From: a virus
Strand: one strand, 5' to 3'
DNA length: 64,000 bases
IMG/VR virus record: IMGVR_UViG_3300046660_000716
Coordinates: 62,001-126,000 of that record
In this document: positions 25,514 to 33,289 of the stretch, piece after piece
How the letters are laid out: every line of letters starts with the position of its first letter
Position numbering within the stretch: the stretch's first letter is position 1
Made by a program: the position numbers and the translations under genes
The notes under the pieces: model-generated
The model's database searches: none
Told to the model about the DNA's origin: nothing
What the model saw: the letters and a program-made list of their open reading frames with translations, nothing else

Positions 25514-26083
25514 ATGCACGTTGAAACCACCAGAACCCGGATCGTCCTGGAGCGCCCCGACGGGCACGTCCTGGCGCTCGTCCGCAACTTCCTCGACCGC
25601 CTCGGATACGACTGGATGAGCATCCAGATGCCGGGCGGCGGCATCGACGAGGGCGAAGACGCCCTCCAGGCCCTCATCCGCGAGATCCGCGAGGAGCTCG
25701 GTCTGGAGCTCGACCCGAAGACGGTGAGGCTGCTGTACGTCTACCGCGAGACCCGCGAGGCGGACGCCGTGGAGAAGGCCGTGTGGCCGGGCTGCACCAC
25801 GATCACCAACCACTTCATCTTCTTCAACGCGGACGTCACGACCGAGGCCGCATACTCCGTGTTCCTGGCGGAGCCGCACAAGTTCAAGGCGATGGAGTGG
25901 ATCCCGCCCTACCAGGTCGCGACGGAGATGGCCGGGCGCTTCGGCGCCCGCCTGGGCGACGGCATCAGCGAGGCCATGGCCAACGTCCAGGGCCGGCGCA
26001 CCTTCTACAGGAGCAATCCGAACGTCGACGTGGTGGGCATGGACGCCCGCTGGGCGGCCCAGTGGAGCAGCGCCCCCGTGTGA
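25514..26083 (+). CDS. Nudix hydrolase
   Basis: The start follows AACCGAAAGAGAACCG. The full Nudix box GX5EX7REUXEEXGU fits residues 42-64, including REIREELGL. The family hydrolyses nucleoside diphosphates linked to another moiety using Mg2+ bound by the box glutamates. The substrate cannot be read. The 189-residue length leaves about 70 residues after the core fold. Phage Nudix enzymes may clean nucleotide pools, decap RNA or remove signalling nucleotides. Confidence 0.9.
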   Translation: MHVETTRTRIVLERPDGHVLALVRNFLDRLGYDWMSIQMPGGGIDEGEDALQALIREIREELGLELDPKTVRLLYVYRETREADAVEKAVWPGCTTITNHFIFFNADVTTEAAYSVFLAEPHKFKAMEWIPPYQVATEMAGRFGARLGDGISEAMANVQGRRTFYRSNPNVDVVGMDARWAAQWSSAPV

Positions 26084-26090
26084 CGCACCA

Positions 26091-26097
26091 ATATCAT
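26091..26097 (+). promoter_or_regulatory. ATATCAT promoter-like motif
   Basis: AATATCAT lies 32 bases before ATG 26130, directly after the Nudix stop. Confidence 0.55.
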
Positions 26098-26129
26098 ACT
26101 TTCGCAAGACCAACAACCAAGGAGCAGCA

Positions 26130-27056
26130 ATGCACATCAAGGACATACAGCCAACGGAGCACGGCTGGGTCATCTACCTGACCCGCAACGGCGAGACCGG
26201 CCCGATGCTCAACGTCGGCCGCATGGACGACGATCCGGTGGCGTGCCTCATGCGCCGCCTGGAAACCGAGGCGGCCCGCCAGTGGACCATCGCCACGGCG
26301 CCGCAGGGGCTCGTGCCGGTCTATAGCCGCCGCCCGGACCCGATCGGCGAACTGGAACCCCGCCGCCCCAACGCGAACGACGAGGCCATCGCGCTCTATG
26401 CCAGCATGGGCGGAGTAGTCCTGGACTCCGACACGGAATTCACGGACTACCCCATCGAGAGCTGGTCCAAGACCGACAAGGGCTACGACCTGAACATCGA
26501 CGGCGGAACGCTGCACGTGACGCCGGAGGACTTCACGCCGGCCGAGCCGCTGACCAGCGTGCGCATCTACGGCAATGCACGCACGATGCAGATCCGCGGA
26601 CTGATGCTGGACGGCAAGCTGGTCCACTACCGTACCCCGGGCGAGTACCGGCAGGACTCGCTGAACGCCAAGTACGCGGCCACGGGCGCCGAGTGGCTCG
26701 AGCGCTGGGATCGCGGCGAGGTCGTCTACTCCGTCAAGATGGCGGGCATGTACGGGCCGGCAGTCGAGCAGATCATCCAGATCACCGCGGCGGAGAACCT
26801 CCGCGTGATGGTCAACCGCAAGATGGATGTGGCCTTCTGGGCCAATCGCGACGCGTGGGAAGAGGATCGCAAGATCGTCTTCGATGCGTCGATCACCAAT
26901 CCCCGCATCGCAGGGCTTGGTCTGGGCGGCAACCAGTTCAGCGCTGCGCTGAGCCTGGCAGTCGCCCTCTACAAGGACGGCCCCGTCGTGGCCGTCGGCA
27001 CGCAAACGCAGGAGCGCCAGATCATGGTCTCCAGCACGTTTCCCACCGTTGTATGA
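26130..27056 (+). CDS. Hypothetical protein, 308 aa
   Basis: The start follows AACAACCAAGGAGCAGCA. The protein is soluble alpha/beta. Gly-rich GLGLGGNQFSAALSLAVAL near residue 265 is the most distinctive segment. Function unknown. Confidence 0.75.
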   Translation: MHIKDIQPTEHGWVIYLTRNGETGPMLNVGRMDDDPVACLMRRLETEAARQWTIATAPQGLVPVYSRRPDPIGELEPRRPNANDEAIALYASMGGVVLDSDTEFTDYPIESWSKTDKGYDLNIDGGTLHVTPEDFTPAEPLTSVRIYGNARTMQIRGLMLDGKLVHYRTPGEYRQDSLNAKYAATGAEWLERWDRGEVVYSVKMAGMYGPAVEQIIQITAAENLRVMVNRKMDVAFWANRDAWEEDRKIVFDASITNPRIAGLGLGGNQFSAALSLAVALYKDGPVVAVGTQTQERQIMVSSTFPTVV

Positions 27057-27129
27057 AGGGGGTGATGCCATGGGCGATAACGACCACGTGATCGGCATCT
27101 GAGCCGGCTGAGGGGCAGTCCAGCGGCCC

Positions 27130-27211
27130 CGCATATGGCGCCCGTCCTTGCGCAGGACGGGCACGTCAACACACTCATGGGAGCTCCGGCCGGAGCTCTC
27201 TTTTTTTTTTT
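27130..27211 (+). ncRNA. Candidate structured RNA: two hairpins ending in a strong terminator
   Basis: The 173-base gap between the genes at 26130 and 27230 holds GCCCGTCCT/AGGACGGGC (27140-27162, 5-base loop), then the self-complementary GAGCTCCGGCCGGAGCTC (27181-27198) and a run of eleven T residues. The run ends 18 bases before the next ATG. A mini-ORF of ten codons (27070-27102) lies just upstream. It could be a small RNA, an attenuator leader, or simply a double terminator. Confidence 0.4.
27181..27211 (+). terminator. Strong intrinsic terminator
   Basis: An 18-base perfect GC-rich palindrome followed by TC and eleven T residues. It is the longest T-run seen in the window. Confidence 0.85.
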
Positions 27212-27229
27212 GCCATTTGCGGAAGCTGT

Positions 27230-27697
27230 ATGACAGGATACATCAGAGTAGGCAACAAGCACGGCGGGAAAGAGATCCTGGCCGAGGGCGAGGCGATGGT
27301 ATCCGTCGACCGGGGGACCGACTTCGGGAACCCCTGGCCGCTGAGGGACGCGAAGGACGACGCGGCGAGGAACCTGTGCTGCGACAGGTTCGCGCGCATG
27401 GCGGATCGCGACATGGCCGTGCACGGCCCCATCTGGCGGGCGGTGCAGGAGCTGGCACGCCGCGTCATGGACGGAGAGCGCATCGTCCTGATGTGCTGGT
27501 GCACGCCGAAGCGGTGCCACGGACACTACATAGCCATGCTCGTCGAACGGGTCGTGGCGCAACTAACGGAAGCTAAAAATGAACGTATGCGGAGAGCAGT
27601 GCCGGCGCGCAGGACTGGCGACGCCGTCGAACGCCGTGGGAACGGAGGTCCAGTTCTTCGATCCAACTACCGGCTGGACCGCGACGCCGAAGACTAA
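27230..27697 (+). CDS. DUF4326-family protein
   Basis: The start follows GCGGAAGCTGT. GNPW at residues 33-36 and CWCTPKRCHGHYI at 89-101 are the conserved family landmarks. The family is common in phages and its function is not established; the Cys/His motif suggests metal binding. The last 38 residues overlap the 27579 gene in another frame and look unrelated to the family, so the C-terminus may be an extension caused by a shifted stop. Confidence 0.8.
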   Translation: MTGYIRVGNKHGGKEILAEGEAMVSVDRGTDFGNPWPLRDAKDDAARNLCCDRFARMADRDMAVHGPIWRAVQELARRVMDGERIVLMCWCTPKRCHGHYIAMLVERVVAQLTEAKNERMRRAVPARRTGDAVERRGNGGPVLRSNYRLDRDAED

Positions 27698-27794
27698 GTT
27701 CGGCACCTGCCGCGAGGCGTGCAAGGCGCTGAGCGAGGTTCCCGAGGGGAAGGAGGCGCGCCTCTACGCGACGCTGGGAGAGGCCCATGGCTAA
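27579..27794 (+). CDS. Small hypothetical protein, 71 aa
   Basis: The start follows ACGGAAGCTAAAA and lies inside the end of the DUF4326 gene. It has cysteines at CGEQC and TCREAC. It overlaps the next start by 8 bases. Codon use favours this frame over the overlapped tail of the upstream gene. Function unknown. Confidence 0.55.
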   Translation: MNVCGEQCRRAGLATPSNAVGTEVQFFDPTTGWTATPKTKFGTCREACKALSEVPEGKEARLYATLGEAHG

Positions 27795-28530
27795 GCTGAC
27801 ACCCGACAAGCGCGCCCGGATCGAGAAGCTGGTGGTCTCGGCCTTCGCCGCCCTCGACGAAACGGGCGCGAACGCGGCCAAGTACGAGAAGGAGCTCAAG
27901 GGAATGAGCGACGCCCAGTTCACGAGGTGGCTGGACGAGTTCGTTCGCAACGAGGACAAGCACTTCTACCTGGACGTGCAGCCCTTCCACAACGAACCGA
28001 CGCTGGAGCAGATCGAGAAGGCTGCCAAGATCACCGGCACGAAGCTCCACCAGTACGTCTACTTCAAGCACGACGGCGCCCAGGGCGACCCGGTGCGCAC
28101 CGCGAAGCGCCTGCCCTGCGGCTACATCCACGTCCGCCGCCTGCAGCAGATCCTGGCCAAGAAGACGTCCTACTCGACCGAGGCCAGCAAGCGCAGCCAG
28201 CTGACAGGCCAGCTCTCAGGCGACGACGCCGTTGGCCGCCTGGCCGACGAAGAGGCGTACGCCCTCAAGACCGTCGGCGCCAACGCCATCCTGCGCGAGC
28301 TCCTGGGTCCGCGCGCCGACAACCGGGGCAAGCGCCTCGGCATGTACCACGCGATCGAGCGCGACGGCTACGTGCAGTACAAGGACCTCGTGGGCGACAC
28401 GAAGGACCAGCCGACGCTGAACTACCTCAACACGCTGCTCCTGGCGGCCGGGCTCAAGTCCGACCTCGTCGACTCGACCGAGCTGCTGCGCGTGAGCGTC
28501 GATCGCCCCATCGAAAACCAAAGGAAATGA
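27787..28530 (+). CDS. Protein resembling the extreme C-terminus of RNA polymerase beta
   Basis: The 247-residue protein has an N-terminal helical region. From residue 112 it follows the order of bacterial RpoB's end: GYIHVRRL (against GYMYMLKL), a KKTSYSTEA segment at the KMHARS position, QLSGDDAVGRLADEEAYALKT (against FGEMEVWALEAYG), GMYHAIERDG (against KMYKNIVDG), and NYLNTLLLAAGLKSDL (against NVLLKEIRSLGINIEL). The alignment is by eye and identities are modest. It would be the beta region that contacts the beta' N-terminus. It is distinct from the larger beta-like gene at 34677, which has its own C-terminus. Confidence 0.5.
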   Translation: MAKLTPDKRARIEKLVVSAFAALDETGANAAKYEKELKGMSDAQFTRWLDEFVRNEDKHFYLDVQPFHNEPTLEQIEKAAKITGTKLHQYVYFKHDGAQGDPVRTAKRLPCGYIHVRRLQQILAKKTSYSTEASKRSQLTGQLSGDDAVGRLADEEAYALKTVGANAILRELLGPRADNRGKRLGMYHAIERDGYVQYKDLVGDTKDQPTLNYLNTLLLAAGLKSDLVDSTELLRVSVDRPIENQRK

Positions 28531-28531
28531 C

Positions 28532-29086
28532 ATGATCATCGAAGACATGGGCCTCATGGAGGCCCTCGAGATGCCGTACGCACCGATCAAGATCTGCGCC
28601 GCCGGTCTGACCGGCACCTCCGGCACCTACGCGCGCGCCGACCCGATCTACGACGACGTGGCCGCCGTCCTGGCCGCGATGCCGGCCGCGTGCCCGTTCG
28701 ACGCGAAGACGCTGCGCGAGGAGGCACACGTGACCATCGTGTACTCCCGCGAGCACGCCGCCGACATGTCGCTCATCGACAAGTCCGCGTTCGACCTGCG
28801 CTGCATCGAAGCCAAGATCACCGGCATCGAGCACTGGGACGGCCACGACGGCGACGGGTACGTCGTACTGAAGCTGGCGAGCGAGTCGCTGGCGGCCTGG
28901 AACCGCTACCTGATCGACGCGGGCGCCCAGCATAGCTTCCCGGACTACTCGCCACACCTGAGCCTCTGCTCCAAGGCCGGCCCGAAGACGCCGGAGATGG
29001 TGAGCTGGATGGAGTCGGCGTGCGAGAAGCTGGTGGGCATGTGCCTGTGCTTCGACGCCATCATCATCGAAGACATCAAGAAGTAG
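28532..29086 (+). CDS. 2H phosphoesterase-like protein, candidate anti-CBASS Acb1
   Basis: The start is one base after the previous stop, preceded by AAAGGAAATGAC. The two signature motifs are HVT at residues 66-68 and HLS at 142-144, each after a beta-strand (EEAHVTIVYS and YSPHLSLC). The segment between them (HWDGHDGDGYVVLKLAS then LIDAGAQHSFPDYSPH) fits the layout of phage Acb1 enzymes. Acb1 cleaves cyclic oligonucleotide messengers of CBASS defence. The second motif has Ser where Thr is usual. Other 2H enzymes (RNA ligase-like or 2',5'-phosphodiesterases) are the alternative. Confidence 0.65.
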   Translation: MIIEDMGLMEALEMPYAPIKICAAGLTGTSGTYARADPIYDDVAAVLAAMPAACPFDAKTLREEAHVTIVYSREHAADMSLIDKSAFDLRCIEAKITGIEHWDGHDGDGYVVLKLASESLAAWNRYLIDAGAQHSFPDYSPHLSLCSKAGPKTPEMVSWMESACEKLVGMCLCFDAIIIEDIKK

Positions 29087-29089
29087 GCC

Positions 29090-29437
29090 ATGGACCTCCT
29101 CGAGCCCGTCGAGCTGATGGAGGCGTACAGCGAGTACCGGAGCTTCTTCTTCCACCAGGGGCGCCGGTACAGCCTCAACAAACTGCTCGCCGCCACGGCC
29201 AAGCTAAAGACCGAGCGGGTGCCCATGTCCAGGCTGGCGTGGAACCTGGCCGGCGACGCCGACCCGGAGCGCGTGGCCGCCGCCGATCCGTCCGTGCCCA
29301 TCCTGGTCTTCCGCCAGGGCACGCGCGAGGTGATCGTCGACGGGCTGCACCGCACCAAGAAGGCGCTCGCCCTCGGCGACTCCTCGATGGGCGCGCGCCG
29401 CATCTCCCAGTCCATGCTGAACGCCGCCGCCCTGTAG
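29090..29437 (+). CDS. ParB/Srx-fold protein, 115 aa
   Basis: The start follows AGAAGTAGGCC. ADPSVPILV then VIVDGLHRTKKALALG (residues 65-96) matches the ParB-like fold core, in which DG.HR..KA binds nucleotide or phosphate. ParB-fold phage proteins may be nucleases, CTPases or kinases, and no specific activity can be assigned. It follows the Acb1-like gene by 3 bases. Confidence 0.6.
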   Translation: MDLLEPVELMEAYSEYRSFFFHQGRRYSLNKLLAATAKLKTERVPMSRLAWNLAGDADPERVAAADPSVPILVFRQGTREVIVDGLHRTKKALALGDSSMGARRISQSMLNAAAL

Positions 29438-29465
29438 GGGCGTCGGAGCCCCGCAGAGCGAGCGC

Positions 29466-29472
29466 ATATCAT
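29466..29472 (+). promoter_or_regulatory. ATATCAT promoter-like motif
   Basis: GCATATCAT lies 70 bases before ATG 29543, with a hairpin between them. An ATG inside the motif (29471) opens a frame into the 29543 gene and is not taken as the start. Confidence 0.55.
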
Positions 29473-29490
29473 GCGTTTGAACCAACAGAG

Positions 29491-29514
29491 ACCATGCGCC
29501 CAAAGGCGCATGGT
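29491..29514 (+). promoter_or_regulatory. Leader hairpin, 10-bp stem, CAAA loop
   Basis: ACCATGCGCC pairs perfectly with GGCGCATGGT. CCTCTTTCC follows, so it is at most a weak terminator. It sits after a promoter motif and before the ribosome-binding site of 29543, so it may be an attenuator or a 5' stabilising structure. Confidence 0.5.
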
Positions 29515-29542
29515 CCTCTTTCCAACCTTTCAGGAGCCGACC

Positions 29543-29680
29543 ATGAGAACCCTCACCACACTCGCGCTGCTCGCCGCCCTGGCGGTCTGCATCGACAACG
29601 TAGCAAACGACGGCCGCTTCAGCGACCGCGCCCTGGTCCTCTTGAAGAGCGGGATCGATTACGCACGCACACAGTCATAA
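29543..29680 (+). CDS. Tiny exported or membrane peptide, 45 aa
   Basis: The start follows TTTCAGGAGCCGACC. Residues 1-17 are signal-like (MRTLTTLALLAALAVCI), and the rest is polar. It could be a secreted peptide or membrane-anchored. Function unknown. Confidence 0.55.
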   Translation: MRTLTTLALLAALAVCIDNVANDGRFSDRALVLLKSGIDYARTQS

Positions 29681-29696
29681 GACGAAAGGAAGCAAG

Positions 29697-30152
29697 ATGC
29701 TGAAGCAAGAGCCACGCCCGACCCTGTCCCCGGTCAAGATCACCAAGCAGTGCGCCAGGAAGTTCGGCGACGCCGAGACCATCGCCATGCTGCTGAACGA
29801 CGCGACCCGGACGCTGAGCGACTACGCCGGCCGGGCGCACCGCGACGACCGCTCCGTCGTGGCCGCCTGCGCCCTGCAGTACGCCAAGGAGCTGGACGGC
29901 GGGGTGCCGCACGTCGTCACCTGGCTGCTGGACGCGATCGCCCTGGACCTGTCCGACTCCCAGCTCGGCTCCCACGCCGCGGATATCCTGCGCTCCGCCT
30001 CCACGGCGGCCTCCGAGTCGATCAACGCGGCCGGCTGCTGGATGACCAAGTACGTCGGCTCCCACGGGCGCGGCCGCCACGAGGCCATCCTCCAGCACAC
30101 CGCCGGGATCGGCGCCCTCGTGCGCCACGCGCAGCGCCGCACGCTGATGTGA
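29697..30152 (+). CDS. Hypothetical protein, 151 aa, helical
   Basis: The start follows ACGAAAGGAAGCAAG. It is rich in Ala/Asp and predicted all-helical (SVVAACALQYAKEL and ILRSASTAASESINAAGCW). No family was recognised. Confidence 0.7.
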   Translation: MLKQEPRPTLSPVKITKQCARKFGDAETIAMLLNDATRTLSDYAGRAHRDDRSVVAACALQYAKELDGGVPHVVTWLLDAIALDLSDSQLGSHAADILRSASTAASESINAAGCWMTKYVGSHGRGRHEAILQHTAGIGALVRHAQRRTLM

Positions 30153-30178
30153 CCGTAGGAGCCCCGAAAAGCGGGCCC

Positions 30179-30185
30179 ATATCAT
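30179..30185 (+). promoter_or_regulatory. ATATCAT promoter-like motif
   Basis: CATATCAT lies 53 bases before ATG 30239. A short CCCG/CGGG stem precedes it. Confidence 0.55.
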
Positions 30186-30238
30186 ACTCTCGAACCGATA
30201 GCCGTACTACCTCAACCCCACAAGAAAGGTACCACACC

Positions 30239-30949
30239 ATGACCACCGCAGCCAACAACGCACAAGACGCAACCAACAACGCCAACGAAGAAGCCAAGGG
30301 CGCAGAGCAGCCGAAGGCCAAGAAGGAGTCCCTGTGGAACCGCATGAAGGCGAAGGCCAAGGCCGCCACCACGCCGACGCCGCGCAACCACGGCATGATC
30401 CACGCCCAGGCCTCGAAGGCCATCATGGAAGACACCGACACCTCCTACAGCGAGCGTCGCGTCGCGGCCCTGGCCGGCCTGGTGGACACCTACGCCACGT
30501 TCAAGTTCATCCCGGCCAACGCCTGGATCCTGCGCCTGATCGACTACACCCGCATGTACGTCCTGCGCAATCCCGGTGCCGTGGGCATGGTCGTCTTCGC
30601 CGAAGAGCTGGTCCTGCAGCTCAAGACGATGAACGCCAGCGCCGGCCTGGACTCCGCCAAGAAGGCCATCGACGTCATCGACAGCATCGTCAAGCTGCTG
30701 GGAGTGAAGAACACGGTCAGCAAGAGCAACATGGACAAGTACTACAAGGGCAAGGACAAGCTGCTGCACGCCGAGACCGAGGCCATCCTGAAAGAGATGC
30801 GCTCGATGGTCCGTTACACCAACGTGCCGCCACAGTGGTCGCTGATCAATCTGGACGCTCCTGTCGTGGAAGAGCGCGCCATCCGCAAGTCCGTGGACAT
30901 CGACCCGGTGCAGTCCATGCACGACGGCGAGCTGATCGCCGCCGAATGA
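30239..30949 (+). CDS. Hypothetical protein, 236 aa, lysine-rich N-terminus
   Basis: The start follows CAAGAAAGGTACCACACC. The first 50 residues are low-complexity Asn/Ala/Lys (NNANEEAKGAEQPKAKKE). The rest is helical. A terminator follows directly, so it is a single-gene transcript between a promoter motif and a terminator. This suggests strong, separate expression. Function unknown. Confidence 0.75.
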   Translation: MTTAANNAQDATNNANEEAKGAEQPKAKKESLWNRMKAKAKAATTPTPRNHGMIHAQASKAIMEDTDTSYSERRVAALAGLVDTYATFKFIPANAWILRLIDYTRMYVLRNPGAVGMVVFAEELVLQLKTMNASAGLDSAKKAIDVIDSIVKLLGVKNTVSKSNMDKYYKGKDKLLHAETEAILKEMRSMVRYTNVPPQWSLINLDAPVVEERAIRKSVDIDPVQSMHDGELIAAE

Positions 30950-30952
30950 TTC

Positions 30953-30985
30953 GAAGGAGGGGGGCCACCGCGCCCCTTCTTTTTT
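30953..30985 (+). terminator. Intrinsic terminator
   Basis: GGGGC/GCCCC stem with outer GAAG/CTTC pairing, followed by TTCTTTTTT. Confidence 0.7.
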
Positions 30986-31006
30986 CACAACCAACACGAG
31001 GATGCC

Positions 31007-31540
31007 ATGAGCTTCTACACCGTACTCCAAATGCAGTTCACTCTGCGCCAGGCCGCACCCGTCTTCGTGCGCGACATCGTCCGCGGCCTGATGTACATGC
31101 CCGTAGAGGGGGCAACGCCAGCCAATGAAGAGGAAGACCTCTGCGTGGCCGTGCTGCGCGCCGAGCGGAGCCTGAACAGGCCCGATTCGCTGTCGGACCA
31201 CCAGCTGTTCAGCGAAGAGCGCTGGACCGGGCTGTGTGGCAACAACGGCTTCGATCTGATCATGAAGCGCCACTCCGGCCTGTACGACGGCTACAAGCTG
31301 GAGTACACAGACAACCAGGACGGCAGCGCCACGGTCGACATCGCATCCTACGTCAACCGCACCGGCACGTGCCCGGAGCTGTTCGCCTCGTTCGTCATCC
31401 CGTGGCTCAAGGCCGGGGAGCGAGCGGTGTTCACGCGCCACGACGAGGACAGAATGTGGAACGACCCGCTGGTGATCTACGGGCGCAACATGGTCGACAC
31501 GCCGGACGTCAACAACGTACACATCCGGCCAACAAGATAA
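31007..31540 (+). CDS. Hypothetical protein, 177 aa
   Basis: The start follows ACACGAGGATGCC. It comes just after a terminator with no recognisable promoter motif between. The protein is soluble, mixed alpha/beta. Function unknown. Confidence 0.75.
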   Translation: MSFYTVLQMQFTLRQAAPVFVRDIVRGLMYMPVEGATPANEEEDLCVAVLRAERSLNRPDSLSDHQLFSEERWTGLCGNNGFDLIMKRHSGLYDGYKLEYTDNQDGSATVDIASYVNRTGTCPELFASFVIPWLKAGERAVFTRHDEDRMWNDPLVIYGRNMVDTPDVNNVHIRPTR

Positions 31541-31555
31541 ACAAGGAGAAAGACG

Positions 31556-31924
31556 ATGGGCAAGATCGAGGTTTTGCTGTGCTCCTTCTGCCCAAAGTCG
31601 GGCTGGAGGGTTAAGGGGGTGGCTCGCGCCGATAGCGACAGGATCGCCGTGGTGGTTGTGGACGGGCGCAAGCTCCTCCAGATACCGGTGGCGAAGGCCG
31701 TCAAGGGCGGGCGCTTCTGCAACCCCCGCAAGCTGGCCGTCGAGTACGTGCGCGCCAAGTGGGCGCCCCTGACCGGCGCTCCGGCGCCGAGCGGACCGAT
31801 AGTGCTTGCGCCAGCCAGGGAAGAGCGGAAGCCGATCCAGCAACAAGTCCCGCCGGCGATCACCGCCGCGGTTTTGAGAGCACTGAGGGAGATGGACGAT
31901 GGGCAAGCGCAGAACACCGGCTGA
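31556..31924 (+). CDS. Hypothetical protein, 122 aa
   Basis: The start follows ACAAGGAGAAAGACG. The N-terminus carries CSFC, a possible half zinc knuckle (LLCSFCPKSGW). A proline/glutamine-rich linker precedes a short C-terminal helix. It overlaps the next gene by 26 bases. Confidence 0.65.
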   Translation: MGKIEVLLCSFCPKSGWRVKGVARADSDRIAVVVVDGRKLLQIPVAKAVKGGRFCNPRKLAVEYVRAKWAPLTGAPAPSGPIVLAPAREERKPIQQQVPPAITAAVLRALREMDDGQAQNTG

Positions 31925-32198
31925 GCTGCAGGCCGATGGCTACTACGAGATCAGGGTCGTCGACGGCGTCACGTGCGCCCTGAAGAACTTTCTGACCACG
32001 GTGGCCGTGTGCGTGGGCATCACGTCCGCGTGCGAGGGTCGCCGGTACTGCTTCAGAGAGGCGTCGGACGCCCGGGCCGCTCTTCGCGAGTACGAGCGCC
32101 CGAGGGAGCACGTCTCCGGTCCCTGGCTGAAGTGCAAGGGAATACACAGTGGCATGATCGTAGACATGCCGAATCCAAACGAAGGAGAGCACAAATGA
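31899..32198 (+). CDS. Hypothetical protein, 99 aa
   Basis: The start follows TGAGGGAGATGGACG. It overlaps both neighbours (ATGA at its end). The N-terminal RRTPAELQADGYYEI may be a short helix-turn. No family was recognised. Confidence 0.65.
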   Translation: MGKRRTPAELQADGYYEIRVVDGVTCALKNFLTTVAVCVGITSACEGRRYCFREASDARAALREYERPREHVSGPWLKCKGIHSGMIVDMPNPNEGEHK

Positions 32199-33163
32199 GT
32201 TTTTCGGAAGTCTACCACGACGGGTCCGCCCACATGGTCGAGGGCATGCGGGCCGCCACCAGGAGAAAGCCGCACGACCGGGGCCTCGCGAAGACGGCGG
32301 CCATGGCCGAGCGATGGATCGCCCGGAGCGTGCGCTTCACCCTGCCGCACGAGGGGTACCACATCGTCCGCAAGCCCGTGCCGATGTTCCCCGCGAACAT
32401 GGCCCAGCTGGTCTTCCCGCCGTTCCCCAAGACGTACATGCAGTTCACGAGCAGCGACGAGAAGATCAGGCACGGCATGTTCTTCATGGAGCTTACGCCC
32501 GACTTGCTGCACGACCTGCTGCTCTCCGACATGCAGGCGCTCGACGTCGGCTCGCACGGAAACATCAACCGGCCCGAGTTCGCGGCCGAGATCGAGGCCG
32601 GCGAGTGGATGGCCCTCGCGTGCGTCGTCTGCCAGCCAAGGGCGGAGGTGGTGGCCCCTCCGACCATGGTCATGCTCTTCCGCCGCGGCGCCCTGGAGTT
32701 CGGCCTCGCGGACCGCATGGAGCTGGGCGGCTTCAGGCTCAAGGTCGAGTCGGCCGTCTTCGGGTTCTTCAAGACGGAGATGGAGTTCGACCAGGACCGG
32801 GCGACGAGCTTCGCCGAGTGGATGATGTCCCTCGTGTGGGTCGCGCTGGACTTCTGCCTGACGCTGAGCTGCTCGAACATCCGGCAGGAGGTCATCCAGC
32901 CTCCCGAGAAGCTCAACAGGAAGCGGATCAAGAACGGCCGCGTGCCGTTCTCCGAGTTCCGCGTGCTCGACCTCGCCCGCCCGCCCGGCGCGCTGCGCGA
33001 TCCGGAGGACTACGAGGAGGGACCGAGCCGGAACAGCCCCCGCCTGCACCTGCGCCGGTGCCACATCCGCCACTACACGAGGACGGGAAAGAGCGTGATG
33101 ATCGCCAGCCAGATGATCGGCAAGGCGGACCTTGGCACGATCCAGAAGACGTACAGGACCTGA
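32195..33163 (+). CDS. Conserved-looking phage protein, 322 aa
   Basis: ATG 32195 follows CGAAGGAGAGCACAA and overlaps the previous stop. The C-terminal RLHLRRCHIRHYTRTGKSVMI ending in LGTIQKTYRT resembles a tail seen in many unassigned phage proteins. A helix with hydrophobic character (SLVWVALDFCLTLSCSN) lies in the middle. A terminator follows. Function unknown. Confidence 0.75.
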   Translation: MSFSEVYHDGSAHMVEGMRAATRRKPHDRGLAKTAAMAERWIARSVRFTLPHEGYHIVRKPVPMFPANMAQLVFPPFPKTYMQFTSSDEKIRHGMFFMELTPDLLHDLLLSDMQALDVGSHGNINRPEFAAEIEAGEWMALACVVCQPRAEVVAPPTMVMLFRRGALEFGLADRMELGGFRLKVESAVFGFFKTEMEFDQDRATSFAEWMMSLVWVALDFCLTLSCSNIRQEVIQPPEKLNRKRIKNGRVPFSEFRVLDLARPPGALRDPEDYEEGPSRNSPRLHLRRCHIRHYTRTGKSVMIASQMIGKADLGTIQKTYRT

Positions 33164-33168
33164 AGGAC

Positions 33169-33216
33169 GGGAGCGGGCCAGAGCGGTTCGCTCCCAATCC
33201 CACTCGTTCTTTTTTT
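33169..33216 (+). terminator. Intrinsic terminator
   Basis: GGGAGCG and CGCTCCC (33189-33195) enclose a 13-base loop, with a T-run at 33210-33216. The same stem arms occur in the terminator at 23391. Confidence 0.65.
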
Positions 33217-33237
33217 ATCAAAACTAGCGGAACCGTG

Positions 33238-33244
33238 ATATAAT
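33238..33244 (+). promoter_or_regulatory. Extended -10 promoter of the recombinase gene
   Basis: TGATATAAT contains a perfect TATAAT with an upstream TG, 45 bases before ATG 33290. TTATCA lies 18 bases upstream as a weak -35. It is the best sigma70-type promoter in the window and a variant of the ATATCAT class (ATATAAT). Confidence 0.7.
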
Positions 33245-33289
33245 TGTATCGTACGACCACCGATTCACCCATTCACAAGGAAGCACACA

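Noticed and set aside
27057-27229. tRNA in the structured gap
   Set aside because: No cloverleaf, anticodon stem or GTTCGA-type T-arm could be found; no tRNA was seen elsewhere in the window either.
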